From assembly GCF_007004095.1 (NCBI RefSeq), contig NZ_VHJK01000001.1, forward strand, positions 872,501 to 936,500: a DNA stretch of 64,000 bases, given 5' to 3'. How positions within the stretch are numbered: the stretch's first letter is position 1; each line of letters starts with the position of its first letter. The notes beneath the pieces are model-generated. The model was not told the origin of the DNA and searched no databases. It was given only the letters and a program-made list of their open reading frames with translations. The position numbers were made by a program, and so were the translations under genes. The stretch is from Erythrobacter insulae. Its GTDB lineage: Bacteria > Pseudomonadota > Alphaproteobacteria > Sphingomonadales > Sphingomonadaceae. Below are positions 34,609 through 47,220 of the stretch, in pieces.

Positions 34609-35382
34609 ATGGACAAATGGGCAATCGCGAAAACAGCCTTGGTCGCCGGCGCATTGTTGGCCTGCGCGCCGGCATCGGGCCATCCCGCTGGTGTGCCGCG
34701 AACAGTGCTGGCGATTGTGGCGCATCCCGATGATGAATTGTTCATGGCCCCGGCTTTGGCCAGCGAGGCACGGCAGGGCGCGCGCGTCATTATAGTTTAC
34801 GCGACCAGCGGCGATGCCGGGCCCGGCGTCAGCGGAATGGAAAAAGGCAAGGCGCTGGCCCAAATGCGGCTTAAGGAAGCATATTGCTCGGCTCAGGCAC
34901 TTGGCGCGCTGCCTGTTTTCCTGCAATTTGGCGATGGTGAGCTCGCGGTGGCTGCGGGATCGGAAGACAGCACGGCGGCCAAATTGACCAAGGCGTTGCG
35001 CGAGCAGATCATTGATCGCCGCCCCGATGCCATCCTGACTTGGGGCCCAGACGGTGGATATGGCCATCCCGATCACCGCATGGTCAGCGCGCTGACGACC
35101 CAGATCGTACAATCGATAGATGCAAGCACCAGACCGCCGCTGTTGTATTCAGCCATCGCCGCAGGGCGCATCACCGCCGCGCCGGAAATCGGTCCGTGGG
35201 CCGAAACCGCGCCTGATCTCCTGACCGTAAATTACAGCTATACAGATGATGATCTGGCCCGATCTGTCGCCGCTGCACAGTGCCACAAAACCCAATTTGA
35301 TGACGCTTCGCGGGCAGGGATTATGCCGCTGTTCGATCAGGCAATCTGGAAAGGAAAGATCAGCTTTCGCAGCGCGTTTTAG
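34609..35382 (+). CDS. PIG-L family deacetylase, exported
   Basis: This 257-residue protein has a signal peptide ending near LLACAPASG, which may also be a lipobox. The PIG-L fold follows: AIVAHPDDELFMAP with the zinc motif HPDD near residue 38, and GGYGHPDHRMVS with the second His pair near residue 145. Family members remove N-acetyl groups from GlcNAc-type substrates. The export signal suggests envelope or extracellular sugar substrates (inference). AGGGGG lies 9 bases before the ATG. Confidence 0.85.
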   Translation: MDKWAIAKTALVAGALLACAPASGHPAGVPRTVLAIVAHPDDELFMAPALASEARQGARVIIVYATSGDAGPGVSGMEKGKALAQMRLKEAYCSAQALGALPVFLQFGDGELAVAAGSEDSTAAKLTKALREQIIDRRPDAILTWGPDGGYGHPDHRMVSALTTQIVQSIDASTRPPLLYSAIAAGRITAAPEIGPWAETAPDLLTVNYSYTDDDLARSVAAAQCHKTQFDDASRAGIMPLFDQAIWKGKISFRSAF

Positions 35383-38022
<2,640 letters not shown>

Positions 38023-38091
38023 CGGCCTCAATCTCCGGGCACCTTGTAATCTAGGCCCGGAGGGCCGACTTCGCTGTAATACGGGAGTATT

Positions 38092-39246
38092 ATGACCGGC
38101 GAACCGCATCACACATTCGAGCTTCAGCAGGTCAGCTTCCTGCTGGTGCTGGCGGCTGTCACTTTTCTTTTGATCTGGATAGCCTGGCCGTTTGCGACCC
38201 CGCTATTATGGTCAGCTCTCGCAGCGATCATGTTTCAACCGCTTTATAAGTGGATGCTGAGGAAAGTTGGAGGAAGGCGCAACCCCGCCGCGATCATCAC
38301 ATTGTTGATCATCTTCCTCGCGGTTATCGCGCCAGCTTTGTGGATCGGCACCATGGTGGTCGGCGAAGCGCTGACCTTGGTTTCAGCCCTTCAAGACGAT
38401 CCCATCGATCTTGCCGCATGGGCCAATCAGATTTACGCCATGTTGCCGACAGTGGTTCAGGACATGGTCGATCAAAGCGGCTGGAACGATATGTCCGAGG
38501 CGCAAAACCGGCTACAGGATCTGCTTGGTGAAAGTGCCGGGATGCTCGCCAGTTCTGCTGTCTCAATCGGCAGCGGCGCGCTCAGCTTTCTGCTCAGCTT
38601 CGGCCTCGGCCTTTATGTTACCTATTTCCTGCTGCGCGACGGATCGCGCATTGGCGAGACAATCCTGCACTCCGTTCCGGTGGAGCGCGAAATCGCAGAC
38701 CGTCTGGCCGAACGTTTTCTCGGCATTGTCCGCGCCACGATCAAAGGTTCCGGCGTAGTCGGACTGGTTCAGGGTACACTTGGCGGGATCACCATGATGA
38801 TTGCCGGTGTGCCATCGGCTCTTCTGCTTGGAGTGATGATGGCTATCCTTGCCTTGATCCCGGCAGTGGGCACCGCTCTGGTTTGGGCCCCGGTGGGCAT
38901 CGGCCTGATCGTAACTGGATCCATCTGGGAGGGCATTTTTGTGCTCGCATCAGGCCTGATTATCATCAGCTCCGCTGACAATGTGCTGCGCCCGATACTG
39001 GTCGGCCGCGATACCGGCATTCCGGACTGGATCATTTTGGTCACCACATTGGGCGGGCTATCGATTGCGGGTTTTTCCGGCATCGTTCTGGGTCCGCTTG
39101 TCGCCGGCCTGTTTCTTGCCAGCTGGTCTATCCTTCAGGAACAAAGAGCCGAAGACGAGGAAGCCGCTGCGAAATATCGCACCCGTGTCGATATCGATGG
39201 CAAAGCGCGCGAGGACAGCGATCTCGAACAGGCGAGCAGCGCTTAG
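38092..39246 (+). CDS. AI-2E family (PerM/TqsA-like) transporter
   Basis: The 384-residue protein has about eight membrane segments, a long middle periplasmic or cytosolic part, and the late family motif where IPDWIILVTTLGGL is followed by GFSGIVLGPLVAGLFLA. AI-2E proteins transport autoinducer-2, sodium/proton-coupled solutes or others, and the substrate is not certain. An 8-bp inverted repeat (CTCCGGGC/GCCCGGAG) lies in the gap after gyrB. The next gene begins 3 bases on. Confidence 0.9.
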   Translation: MTGEPHHTFELQQVSFLLVLAAVTFLLIWIAWPFATPLLWSALAAIMFQPLYKWMLRKVGGRRNPAAIITLLIIFLAVIAPALWIGTMVVGEALTLVSALQDDPIDLAAWANQIYAMLPTVVQDMVDQSGWNDMSEAQNRLQDLLGESAGMLASSAVSIGSGALSFLLSFGLGLYVTYFLLRDGSRIGETILHSVPVEREIADRLAERFLGIVRATIKGSGVVGLVQGTLGGITMMIAGVPSALLLGVMMAILALIPAVGTALVWAPVGIGLIVTGSIWEGIFVLASGLIIISSADNVLRPILVGRDTGIPDWIILVTTLGGLSIAGFSGIVLGPLVAGLFLASWSILQEQRAEDEEAAAKYRTRVDIDGKAREDSDLEQASSA

Positions 39247-39249
39247 GCG

Positions 39250-40023
39250 ATGCAGTCATTGGTCGCACCGGGAAGCCAGGCTGAACAGGTCGGACGCTTG
39301 TTGCTTGCTGGCATTATCGTTGTCGCCTTACCCGCGCTGCCATTCGGCAATTATCTGATCTATCCGTTTGTGATCCTGACAACGTGGTTCCATGAAATGG
39401 GCCACGGCTTAACGGCATTGCTAATGGGTCAGCATTTTGAACAATTGATGATTTACGCCAGTGGATCGGGGGTGGCAGAAAGTGCCGTTGATCCTGACGC
39501 ATCGGTATTTATTCTCGCAGCGATTTCAGCAGGAGGCCCGCTCGCGCCCTCAATCGCTGGCGCCGGATTGATCATGGCGAGCGCGCATAGCAAATTGTGG
39601 CGCCCATCGCTGTGGGGTGTCTCGGCGGCTATCCTCGCATCGGTGATCATCTATGTCCGCTCGCCAGTCGGCATTGCCGTACTCCCGCTGGTCGCAGCAG
39701 CTCTCGCTTTTACGGCATGGAAAGGCAGCGACGGCGTCGCCCGGTTCGTGTTGCAATTCGTCGGTGTGATCGCCGCGATGAGTATGATCGCGGATTTCAA
39801 TTATCTCTTCACAGAAGTTGCGGTGATCGGCGGACAACGCATCCTTTCGGATACGGGTCAAATCGAAGCGGCATTATTGCTCCCGCACTGGGTCTGGGCC
39901 GTATTGCTCTTGACGATGTCGGCGGTCATGGTCGGGGCAAGCCTGAAATATGCGCTTAACGAAGACCGCTTGCGACCGCCGCCCAAACGGCCAGCCAATG
40001 TCCTGCAATTCCGGCGGGATTAA
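39250..40023 (+). CDS. M50-like membrane metallopeptidase
   Basis: This 257-residue membrane protein has the zinc motif HEMGH in TTWFHEMGHGLTALL near residue 50 within several membrane helices. The fold resembles the M50B group of site-2-type proteases. A second metal ligand (usually an Asp in a later helix) could be the Asp in IADFNYL near residue 178. It starts 3 bases after the AI-2E transporter stop and overlaps the TetR gene at its end by four bases, convergently. Confidence 0.82.
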   Translation: MQSLVAPGSQAEQVGRLLLAGIIVVALPALPFGNYLIYPFVILTTWFHEMGHGLTALLMGQHFEQLMIYASGSGVAESAVDPDASVFILAAISAGGPLAPSIAGAGLIMASAHSKLWRPSLWGVSAAILASVIIYVRSPVGIAVLPLVAAALAFTAWKGSDGVARFVLQFVGVIAAMSMIADFNYLFTEVAVIGGQRILSDTGQIEAALLLPHWVWAVLLLTMSAVMVGASLKYALNEDRLRPPPKRPANVLQFRRD

Positions 40024-40658
40024 TTCGCAAGTGTAAGCGAGTTCACACCCGCAGCCTCGCTACCTGCTTCGCCCGAAAGACCGATGAATATCGTATCGAC
40101 AATCCGTGCGAGTTTTTGCTCGCTCAGCCGGTCACCCAGATACAGCAACGCATCTGGGAGCGTGTAATCCGACACCATCTGATTGATCAGCGACAAGGTT
40201 TCATCAATTTCCAGGCCGGCGAAAAACCCTTCCGCCTGCGCCTCGGCGATCAGCTCGCATTGATAGTGATCGGCAAGATCCACAAACGACCGGACCCGCT
40301 CCATATTGGCCGCGCCCATTTCGCAAAGGATAGTGAAGAATTCCGGATCCTCGCGAAAACGTTCGCGCGAAATGGCAAATCGGCGCGCGAAAAATTCGTA
40401 CATTTTGCGTTGCGGTGGCAGGTGCGTTGCGAGCACCTCCTCCATCACCAACAGGTGCGGATGGAGCCATTTTTGCGCCACCGCATCGAACAGATCATCA
40501 TAGTCGTCAAAAATTTGATCAAACCGACCGCGCGTCAGCCCGCTTTCGTTGATAGCGCCCGCATGGGTGATTTCGGTGCCGCGTTCTTTAACTAAATCGA
40601 GCACCATCTGGGCGATCCGGTCACGTTCGCTTGCTCTTGCCTGTTCGCTCAATGCCAT
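40020..40658 (-). CDS. TetR-family transcriptional regulator
   Basis: The 212-residue protein has an N-terminal helix-turn-helix (ITHAGAINESGLTRGRFDQIF, then DDYDDLFDAV) followed by a helical ligand-binding part. It differs from the usual TetR signature but keeps the plan. The target is unknown. The acyltransferase gene upstream, on the same strand, is a candidate (inference). The stop overlaps the convergent peptidase gene. Confidence 0.78.
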   Translation of the reverse strand: MALSEQARASERDRIAQMVLDLVKERGTEITHAGAINESGLTRGRFDQIFDDYDDLFDAVAQKWLHPHLLVMEEVLATHLPPQRKMYEFFARRFAISRERFREDPEFFTILCEMGAANMERVRSFVDLADHYQCELIAEAQAEGFFAGLEIDETLSLINQMVSDYTLPDALLYLGDRLSEQKLARIVDTIFIGLSGEAGSEAAGVNSLTLAN

Positions 40659-40747
40659 CCGCGTCGCACCCTCCTGACTGGGGCTTACGTAGGGTGGAAA
40701 AGGTGTCGCTTAAAGGCAATTCGGCAAAATAGTGTGCGAGTGCAGCA

Positions 40748-41377
40748 TTAAACGTCGTTCTTGCCCGCGATAATATCCCGCGCCTGCTGTTCCAGCACCA
40801 GATAGCGTTCATAGCCGGGAATTTTGGACTGGAACCATAAAGCGAGCGTCAGCAGGTCTTCGCCGTAATTACCCGTCGGGATCATCGGCGGACCAAACCC
40901 GATGACCATCCGTTCATTGTCGGCAAAGGCAGGTACAATCGGCACGCTTGCTGCTTGCGCGATATTGTAGAAACCCGATTTCCACTTACCATCGGTTTTG
41001 CGGGTGCCTTCGCATGCGATCACCAGCGCCAGCTCTTGACGCGTGGCAAATTCTGCCGCCACCTGTTCGACAGCATTCGTTTTCGCAGACCGGTCAATCG
41101 GAATTCCGCCCATATCGAGCATGAAATTGCGCATCATTCCCTGAAACAGAGTGTGTTTGCCCATGAAATTGGGCTGCACTTTTTCATGAAAGGTTGCGCC
41201 TGCAAAGAACACGAAGTCCCAATTGGATGTGTGCGGCGCGCCCGCGATCACGTATTTTTTCAGGTTCTTGGGCAGCGGCCCTTCGATCCGCCAACCCTTC
41301 CACGAATAGATCCAGACGATAATCCGGTTCACAATCCGTGACAGCAGGCTGACGCTGCGAGTTTCATTATGTTGCAA
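40748..41377 (-). CDS. 1-acyl-glycerol-3-phosphate acyltransferase-like protein
   Basis: The 209-residue protein has the PlsC/LPLAT motifs: block I HTSNWD (H-x4-D) near residue 50, and block III ACEGTRK near residue 120. A membrane-close start IVNRIIVWIYSWKG precedes them. This family transfers acyl chains to lysophospholipids. I propose a TTG start at 41377 with GGAGAG 7 bases ahead; a longer frame reaches 41413 but overlaps no conserved part. The gap 41378-41617 holds no convincing gene. Confidence 0.82.
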   Translation of the reverse strand: MQHNETRSVSLLSRIVNRIIVWIYSWKGWRIEGPLPKNLKKYVIAGAPHTSNWDFVFFAGATFHEKVQPNFMGKHTLFQGMMRNFMLDMGGIPIDRSAKTNAVEQVAAEFATRQELALVIACEGTRKTDGKWKSGFYNIAQAASVPIVPAFADNERMVIGFGPPMIPTGNYGEDLLTLALWFQSKIPGYERYLVLEQQARDIIAGKNDV

Positions 41378-41617
41378 TGTTGTTCTCTCCCCGAGCTGCC
41401 TCTGTGCCCTCAATCGGGGGAGTTACGCAAGGGAAAGGGTGCGGGTTTCACACTAGCCACGTGCTTGCTCGATTGGCTGGCTGAATTTCTTCCCTTGGAA
41501 AAATCCGCGAAATTCGTTCTGGATTTTCGCATCGCTCAAGCCTCCCTGATAAAACGCAAATGGCTTCTGCTTTCGTTTTCGACAACTCGCTCTTGGAGCA
41601 AATGACGTTTCCAGGGC

Positions 41618-43225
41618 CTACATCCTGAACACGCCAAACGCGGGGCGCTCGGCGATTGGAGCCTCCAGCGTCGCCGCAAACGCCAGCCCCAACACGTCGC
41701 GGGTCTGCGCAGGGTCGATCACGCCGTCATCCCACAGGCGCGCAGTGGCATAGTAGGGATTGCCTTCATCTTCGTATTTCTGGCGGATGGGGGCTTTGAA
41801 AGCCTCGGCCTCTTCTTCGCTCCATTTGTCCGCATCGCGGTGAACCGTTGCAAGCACGCTCGCGGCTTGCTCTCCGCCCATTACGGAAATGCGCGCATTG
41901 GGCCAGGTGAACAGGAAACGCGGGGAATATGCGCGGCCTGCCATGCCGTAGTTGCCCGCGCCAAAGCTGCCGCCGATGACCACTGTGATCTTAGGCACGG
42001 TGGCGGTGGCGACCGCTGTGACGAGCTTTGCGCCATGTTTGGCGATGCCTTCAGCCTCATACTTCCCGCCGACCATGAAGCCGCTGATGTTTTGCAGAAA
42101 CAACAGCGGGATGCGGCGTTGGCAGGCGAGTTCGATGAAGTGTGCGCCTTTTTGCGCGCTTTCGGAAAACAGCACGCCGTTATTGGCGAGGATCGCCACC
42201 GGCATGCCCCAGATATGCGCGAAACCGCAGACCAGCGTGCTGCCGTAATGCGCTTTGAATTCGTGAAATTCGCTGCCATCGACCAGCCGCGCGATCACTT
42301 CTTTTACGTCGTATGGCGCGCGTACATCATCGGGGATGATCGAATAGAGATCATCGGCATCGTATTTGGGCGGGCGCGGGTCTTTCAGCGAAATGTCTTT
42401 CGCCGCGCCGGTGTTCTCGCCCAGATGGCTGACGATATCGCGCACGATGGTCAGCGCGTGCTCGTCATTCTCAGCGAGATGATCGACCACGCCCGATTTC
42501 TTAGCGTGCAGATCACCGCCGCCCAAATCCTCAGCGGTGATTTCCTCACCCGTCGCTGCTTTCACCAGCGGCGGTCCGGCGAGAAAGATCGTGCCCTGAT
42601 TGCGCACGATCACAGTCTCGTCGGACATGGCCGGTACATAAGCGCCGCCCGCAGTGCAGCTGCCCATGACGCAGGCGATCTGCGGAATGCCTAGCGCGCT
42701 CATGTTTGCCTGGTTGAAGAAGATGCGGCCAAAATGGTCGCGGTCGGGAAAAACCTCGGCCTGATGCGGCAGGTTCGCGCCGCCGCTATCGACCAGATAG
42801 ATGCAAGGCAGGCGGTTCTCCTGCGCAATCTCCTGCGCGCGCAGGTGCTTCTTGACCGTCATCGGGTAATAGGTGCCGCCCTTTACCGTGGCATCGTTGC
42901 ACACGATCATCACCTGACGGCCCGACACGCGCCCGATCCCGCAGATCAGCGACGCGGCGCTCACGTCACCTTCATACATGCCGTTCGCCGCAAGCTGACC
43001 GATCTCGAGGAACGGTGAGCCCGGATCAAGCAAGCGCTCCACCCGCTCACGGGGCAGCAGCTTGCCGCGCGAGACATGGCGTTCGCGGCTGCGTTCAGGC
43101 CCGCCCAAAGCCGCCTTGGCAACATGCGCGCGCAGTCCGGTGGCAAGCGATTTGTTGTGGGCAAACCGCACTTTGGCATCAGGCGCTTCACGATCTAATT
43201 TCGATGAGAGAACAGGTGCAGTCAT
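41618..43225 (-). CDS. Methylcrotonyl-CoA carboxylase, beta (carboxyltransferase) subunit
   Basis: The 535-residue protein is an acyl-CoA carboxylase carboxyltransferase. It has [36 protein letters not shown], and the MCC-type signature [16 protein letters not shown] with [16 protein letters not shown]. Those residues favour 3-methylcrotonyl-CoA, a leucine-breakdown intermediate, over propionyl-CoA. The start overlaps the DUF1330 gene stop as ATGA. The alpha (biotin carboxylase) subunit is not in the window downstream, so it must lie elsewhere. Confidence 0.93.
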   Translation of the reverse strand: MTAPVLSSKLDREAPDAKVRFAHNKSLATGLRAHVAKAALGGPERSRERHVSRGKLLPRERVERLLDPGSPFLEIGQLAANGMYEGDVSAASLICGIGRVSGRQVMIVCNDATVKGGTYYPMTVKKHLRAQEIAQENRLPCIYLVDSGGANLPHQAEVFPDRDHFGRIFFNQANMSALGIPQIACVMGSCTAGGAYVPAMSDETVIVRNQGTIFLAGPPLVKAATGEEITAEDLGGGDLHAKKSGVVDHLAENDEHALTIVRDIVSHLGENTGAAKDISLKDPRPPKYDADDLYSIIPDDVRAPYDVKEVIARLVDGSEFHEFKAHYGSTLVCGFAHIWGMPVAILANNGVLFSESAQKGAHFIELACQRRIPLLFLQNISGFMVGGKYEAEGIAKHGAKLVTAVATATVPKITVVIGGSFGAGNYGMAGRAYSPRFLFTWPNARISVMGGEQAASVLATVHRDADKWSEEEAEAFKAPIRQKYEDEGNPYYATARLWDDGVIDPAQTRDVLGLAFAATLEAPIAERPAFGVFRM

Positions 43226-43521
43226 TCGCTCTCCTCCAAACCTTTGACAATGATCGCCTCGGCGGTGCTGCCCGCATCGCGAAACTTGCCGATTTCCTGA
43301 TATTCGGGCGAGGTTAGCCACGCGAAGAGCTGCGGTTTGCTCGGGAATTCGATCAGGACAGACCGCGTAGCGTTCCATTTGCCGCTCAGATCTTGCGGCT
43401 CTTCATCCACGCTCAGCATTTTGCCGTCGAATTTATCGAAAATATCCATGAAGCGCTCTTCGTATTTGTCATACTCTGCGCGGTCATGGATGGTCATGCG
43501 GGAGATCATGTAGACTGGCAT
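43222..43521 (-). CDS. DUF1330 family protein
   Basis: The 99-residue protein has the DUF1330 plan: [19 protein letters not shown], a Gly-Lys strand, [16 protein letters not shown] and SPEYQEI. The fold is a dimeric alpha-beta barrel with no known reaction. It overlaps the gene upstream (TGATG) and the gene downstream (ATGA), so it is built into the leucine operon and likely serves it. I start at ATG 43521 rather than the GTG one codon earlier. Confidence 0.9.
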   Translation of the reverse strand: MPVYMISRMTIHDRAEYDKYEERFMDIFDKFDGKMLSVDEEPQDLSGKWNATRSVLIEFPSKPQLFAWLTSPEYQEIGKFRDAGSTAEAIIVKGLEESE

Positions 43522-44702
43522 CACCCTGCCGCCCCGATCAGCTCGCGCCCGATCAGCATGCGCCGGATTTCGTTCGTGCCCGCGCCAATATCGAGCAGTT
43601 TGGCATCGCGCATATAGCGTTCAACCGGCCAGTCGAGGGTATAGCCAGCTCCGCCCAGCGCCTGAACACTCTCGGCGGCGACCTTGAACGCGCTTTCGCT
43701 GGAATAGAGGATAACGCCCGCCGCATCGAAGCGGGTCGTCTGGCCCGCATCGCACGCTTTGGCGACGGCATACGTATAGGCACGAGCGGTTTGCAGCGCG
43801 ACATACATATCCGCAACCTTGGCCTGCATCAGTTGAAAGCTGCCAATAGGTTTGCCGAACTGTTTGCGTTCACGCAGATACGGAATGACCGTGTCGAGAC
43901 ACGCCTGCATGATGCCCAGCTGCAATCCGGCGAGCACCACGCGTTCGTAATCCAGACCGCTCATGAGGACACCGACGCCGCCATTGACCGGACCCATCAC
44001 GCGGTCCTCCGAAACGAAGCAATCGTCAAACACCAGCTCCGCTGTGGGCGAACCTTTCATGCCGACTTTCTCGATCTTCTGACCGATGGAGAAGCCCGCA
44101 TCGCCCTTTTCAATCAGGAATGCGGTTATGCCGCGCGATCCAGCGTTGCCGTCTGTCTTGGCGTATACAACCAGAGTGTCAGCTTCGGGCGCGTTGGTGA
44201 TCCAGAATTTGGTGCCGTTCAGAACATATCCGTCCTGCCCGTCTTTAGTGGTCGCCTCTGCCTTCAGTTTCATGGAGACCACATCTGATCCGGCGGAAAC
44301 TTCGGACATGGCGAGGCTGCCGACATGTTCGCCGCTGATCATTTTTGGCAGATATTTGGCCTTTTGTTCGTCATTGCCCCAGCGGCGGATCTGGTTGAGG
44401 CACAGGTTTGAATGTGCGCCATAAGACAGACCGAGCGAGGCGCTGGCGCGGCTGACTTCTTCAACCGCGATCACATGTTCAAGATAGCCGAGGCCTAGAC
44501 CGCCGTCTGCCTCTTCGACCGTGATACCGTGAAGGCCAAGCTCGCCCATGGCCTGCCACAATTCGGCGCGCGGAAAGTAATCCTCGCGGTCGATTTTTTC
44601 GGCAAGCGGGGCGATTTGTTCATCGGCGAAGCGGCCAACGCTGTCGCGGATCATCTCTGCGGCTTCGCCAAGCTGGAAATCAAAATCTGGGGTGGAGCGC
44701 AT
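43521..44702 (-). CDS. Isovaleryl-CoA dehydrogenase
   Basis: This 393-residue FAD enzyme oxidises isovaleryl-CoA in leucine breakdown. Acyl-CoA dehydrogenase motifs are [20 protein letters not shown], the catalytic Glu in [13 protein letters not shown] (the IVD position, in helix G), and the end [20 protein letters not shown] with [17 protein letters not shown]. The combination with a methylcrotonyl-CoA carboxylase supports isovaleryl-CoA as substrate. I start at the ATG 44702; the longer frame has no support. Confidence 0.94.
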   Translation of the reverse strand: MRSTPDFDFQLGEAAEMIRDSVGRFADEQIAPLAEKIDREDYFPRAELWQAMGELGLHGITVEEADGGLGLGYLEHVIAVEEVSRASASLGLSYGAHSNLCLNQIRRWGNDEQKAKYLPKMISGEHVGSLAMSEVSAGSDVVSMKLKAEATTKDGQDGYVLNGTKFWITNAPEADTLVVYAKTDGNAGSRGITAFLIEKGDAGFSIGQKIEKVGMKGSPTAELVFDDCFVSEDRVMGPVNGGVGVLMSGLDYERVVLAGLQLGIMQACLDTVIPYLRERKQFGKPIGSFQLMQAKVADMYVALQTARAYTYAVAKACDAGQTTRFDAAGVILYSSESAFKVAAESVQALGGAGYTLDWPVERYMRDAKLLDIGAGTNEIRRMLIGRELIGAAG

Positions 44703-44948
44703 ATCGGGTCTGCCTGTGTCTGATATATCCGCCGGTACAATCGACCGGCGGCAAAGTGATAGTGTTGCTCGGGCCTTAGCAATGCCGCCCGCAAAGGCCA
44801 ATGTCCCTCCGGCGTTTGACGCAATTCAAGACTGTTGTATGCCGATCCGGTTCGCAATTGCATGGAACGATAGCTGACCTACGAAGAGCCCATCCTTTGG
44901 CCGATTGGCACCCCACCCGCGCCGGAATTTACCGGCGAGGCAAAGCGT

Positions 44949-46385
44949 TTGGCTGTGCTTGCCAGCTTTAATCCAGACACATTGCAGGGCGATGAGGAAT
45001 TGGCCCGGATCGCGCGTTTTGCCGCCCATCTTTGCGATGCACCGGCGGCATCGGTCAGTCTGGTGGATGAAGCGCATCAGCGATTCATCGCATCCAAAGG
45101 GATGTCGGAGGCCTGCACACCGCGCTCCACCAGTTTCTGCGCAACCACCATGCTGGGCGACGATCTTCTCGAAGTGCTGGACGCTAACGAAGACACACGC
45201 TTCCGCGAATATGCGCTGGTCACCGGGACCGAGCATCTGCGATATTATGTCGGCGCGCCGCTTATCTCCAGCGAAGGCGCGCCGCTGGGCGCATTGTGCG
45301 TTACGGATATCATCCCGCGCGACAAACCACTTGGCGCGGTCCAGAAAGAAGGGCTCAAGGTGCTGGCTGAGGCGGTAATGCGGCGCATCGAAGCGCACCG
45401 CGAGGCCAATCGCACCGGAACCGAAATAGAACTCAGCGCGCAGCGCATTCAATTTGTGCTTGATAGCGTACCCGACATTGCGTGGTCAGCCGCAGCAGGC
45501 GGACGGTTCGATTACTTCAATGCGCGCTGGGAGAAAACAACCGGCCTTCCTCCACCGCGAGACGTGGAAGAATGGCGGCAAGTCATCCATCCGGACGATT
45601 ACGACGCATCGCTTAGGAAGTTTACCGAGGCGGTCAAAACGGCTGAGCTGTTTGAAGACGAATGGCGCATGAAACGGGCCGATGGCACTTATCGCTGGGT
45701 TCTGTCCCGCGCCGTGCCCTCTACCCACGATCCCGAAACAGCGCGCTGGTATGGCACGTTGACCGATATCGACGATGCCTACCGGATCTCGCAAGAGCGC
45801 GAATTGCTGGCCGGAGAGCTCGCGCACCGGATCAAGAACATCTTTTCCGTGATCATCGGATTGATAACGCTGCATTCTAACAATGATCCTGCGCATAAAG
45901 CATTCGGCGCAATGCTTGCCGACAATATTCGCGCGCTCTCCAGGGCTCAGGAATTTGCCTTGCAGATGGGCAAGCCATCCGAAGAAAACCTGATAGATTT
46001 GCTGACTATTCTGATGGCGCCGTACGGCACTGAGGGTAACTCTGCGGTCAGCATTTCAGGTGATGATGTGCCCACCGGCAGGCGTTCTGCGACGCCCCTG
46101 GCTTTGACGTTCCACGAACTCGCCACCAACTCTGCAAAATATGGTGCCTTGAGTGTGGCAGGCGGAAAGCTATCGATCACAATCAAACGCACAAGCGATG
46201 CTGTGGCTATCAGCTGGCAGGAAACAGGCGGCCCGGAAACGGCTGCGCCCGAAAACACCGGATTCGGATCGCGTCTGATCAAAATGTCGATTGAGCAACA
46301 GATGGGCGGCACAATCAAACAGGCCTGGCGCAGTGAAGGCTTGCAGGTCGAAATCACGCTTCCGCTTGAGAGGCTGGCCCAATAG
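44949..46385 (+). CDS. GAF-PAS HWE-family sensor histidine kinase
   Basis: The 478-residue cytosolic kinase has a GAF domain (about 20-155, SVSLVDEAHQRFIASKG and APLGALCVTD), a PAS domain (about 165-285, IHPDDYDAS, then MKRADGTYRWVLSRAVP), and an HWE kinase core: LAGELAHRIKNIFSVI with the phospho-His near residue 290, FHELATNSAKYGAL as N box, WQETGG as the W-x-E, and GFGSRLI. No LOV flavin Cys is seen. It likely feeds a response regulator elsewhere, perhaps the general stress response. The TTG start may be too short: the frame extends upstream to a CTG at 44874. Confidence 0.88.
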   Translation: MAVLASFNPDTLQGDEELARIARFAAHLCDAPAASVSLVDEAHQRFIASKGMSEACTPRSTSFCATTMLGDDLLEVLDANEDTRFREYALVTGTEHLRYYVGAPLISSEGAPLGALCVTDIIPRDKPLGAVQKEGLKVLAEAVMRRIEAHREANRTGTEIELSAQRIQFVLDSVPDIAWSAAAGGRFDYFNARWEKTTGLPPPRDVEEWRQVIHPDDYDASLRKFTEAVKTAELFEDEWRMKRADGTYRWVLSRAVPSTHDPETARWYGTLTDIDDAYRISQERELLAGELAHRIKNIFSVIIGLITLHSNNDPAHKAFGAMLADNIRALSRAQEFALQMGKPSEENLIDLLTILMAPYGTEGNSAVSISGDDVPTGRRSATPLALTFHELATNSAKYGALSVAGGKLSITIKRTSDAVAISWQETGGPETAAPENTGFGSRLIKMSIEQQMGGTIKQAWRSEGLQVEITLPLERLAQ

Positions 46386-46413
46386 CGCTGCTGCGGCTAT
46401 CGCACTTAACAAT

Positions 46414-47220
46414 ATGGCATTGTCCAATCATTCACCCGGCGTTCTCACCTTTGACAAGGTCGTTCGCCGATATGGCGCTTCGGGCGAAGTGGTTGCCGTG
46501 GGCGGCATCGATTGCACGATCACCGAAGGCAGCTTTGTCGCTTTGGTCGGGGCATCCGGTTCCGGCAAATCGACCCTGCTTAAAATGGTCAATACGCTTA
46601 TCACGCCAAGCGAGGGCTGCGTGCTCTTCAATGGTGAGGACGTAACCACACTCAAACCTTCGCAATTGCGCCGCCGCGTTGGATATGTCTTTCAAGGCAT
46701 CGGCCTGTTCCCGCATTTCACCGTGGGAGAAAACATCGCCATCGGGCCTAAACTGGCGGGCGAAACTCTGCCGGATGCAAGGATTGCAGAGCTGCTGACA
46801 CTGGTGGAGCTGGAGCCGGACATGGCAGAGCGGATGCCGGATGAGCTGTCCGGCGGTCAGCGTCAGCGCGTCGGGGTTGCCCGCGCTTTGGCCGGTGATC
46901 CCGAACTGCTTTTGATGGATGAACCTTTCGGCGCGCTCGATCCGGTTACCCGCGATGCGCTGGGTGAGAAAGTGCGCGAGCTGCACGAACGGTTGGGCCT
47001 GACAACGATCATGGTGACCCATGATATGGCCGAGGCCTTGCTGCTGGCGGACCGCGTTCTGGTGATGGATTCGGGCCAGCTCCAGGCAGATTGCACCCCG
47101 CACCAATTGCTCAAAGGCGAAGGCGGTGAAATCGCGCAGGGTCTGGTATCGGTCCCGCGCCATCAGGCTGAAAGGCTGGCGGCTATGGAAGCTGGCGCGC
47201 CCGGCGCGGTTAAAGCCTGA
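46414..47220 (+). CDS. Osmoprotectant/EgtV-type ABC transporter ATPase
   Basis: The 268-residue ATPase has Walker A GASGSGKST, Q-loop VFQGIGLFPH, signature LSGGQRQRVGVARAL and Walker B LLMDEPFGALD, in the OpuCA/ProV-like style (FPHFTVGENIAIGP). It lacks a clear CBS tail. The stop overlaps the start of the permease-binding fusion gene (TGATG). I start at ATG 46414. Confidence 0.92.
   Translation: MALSNHSPGVLTFDKVVRRYGASGEVVAVGGIDCTITEGSFVALVGASGSGKSTLLKMVNTLITPSEGCVLFNGEDVTTLKPSQLRRRVGYVFQGIGLFPHFTVGENIAIGPKLAGETLPDARIAELLTLVELEPDMAERMPDELSGGQRQRVGVARALAGDPELLLMDEPFGALDPVTRDALGEKVRELHERLGLTTIMVTHDMAEALLLADRVLVMDSGQLQADCTPHQLLKGEGGEIAQGLVSVPRHQAERLAAMEAGAPGAVKA

Noticed and set aside
41369-41605. 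78-codon frame in the gap before the carboxylase gene
   Set aside because: No ribosome site, overlaps the start region of the acyltransferase gene, and composition is not protein-like.
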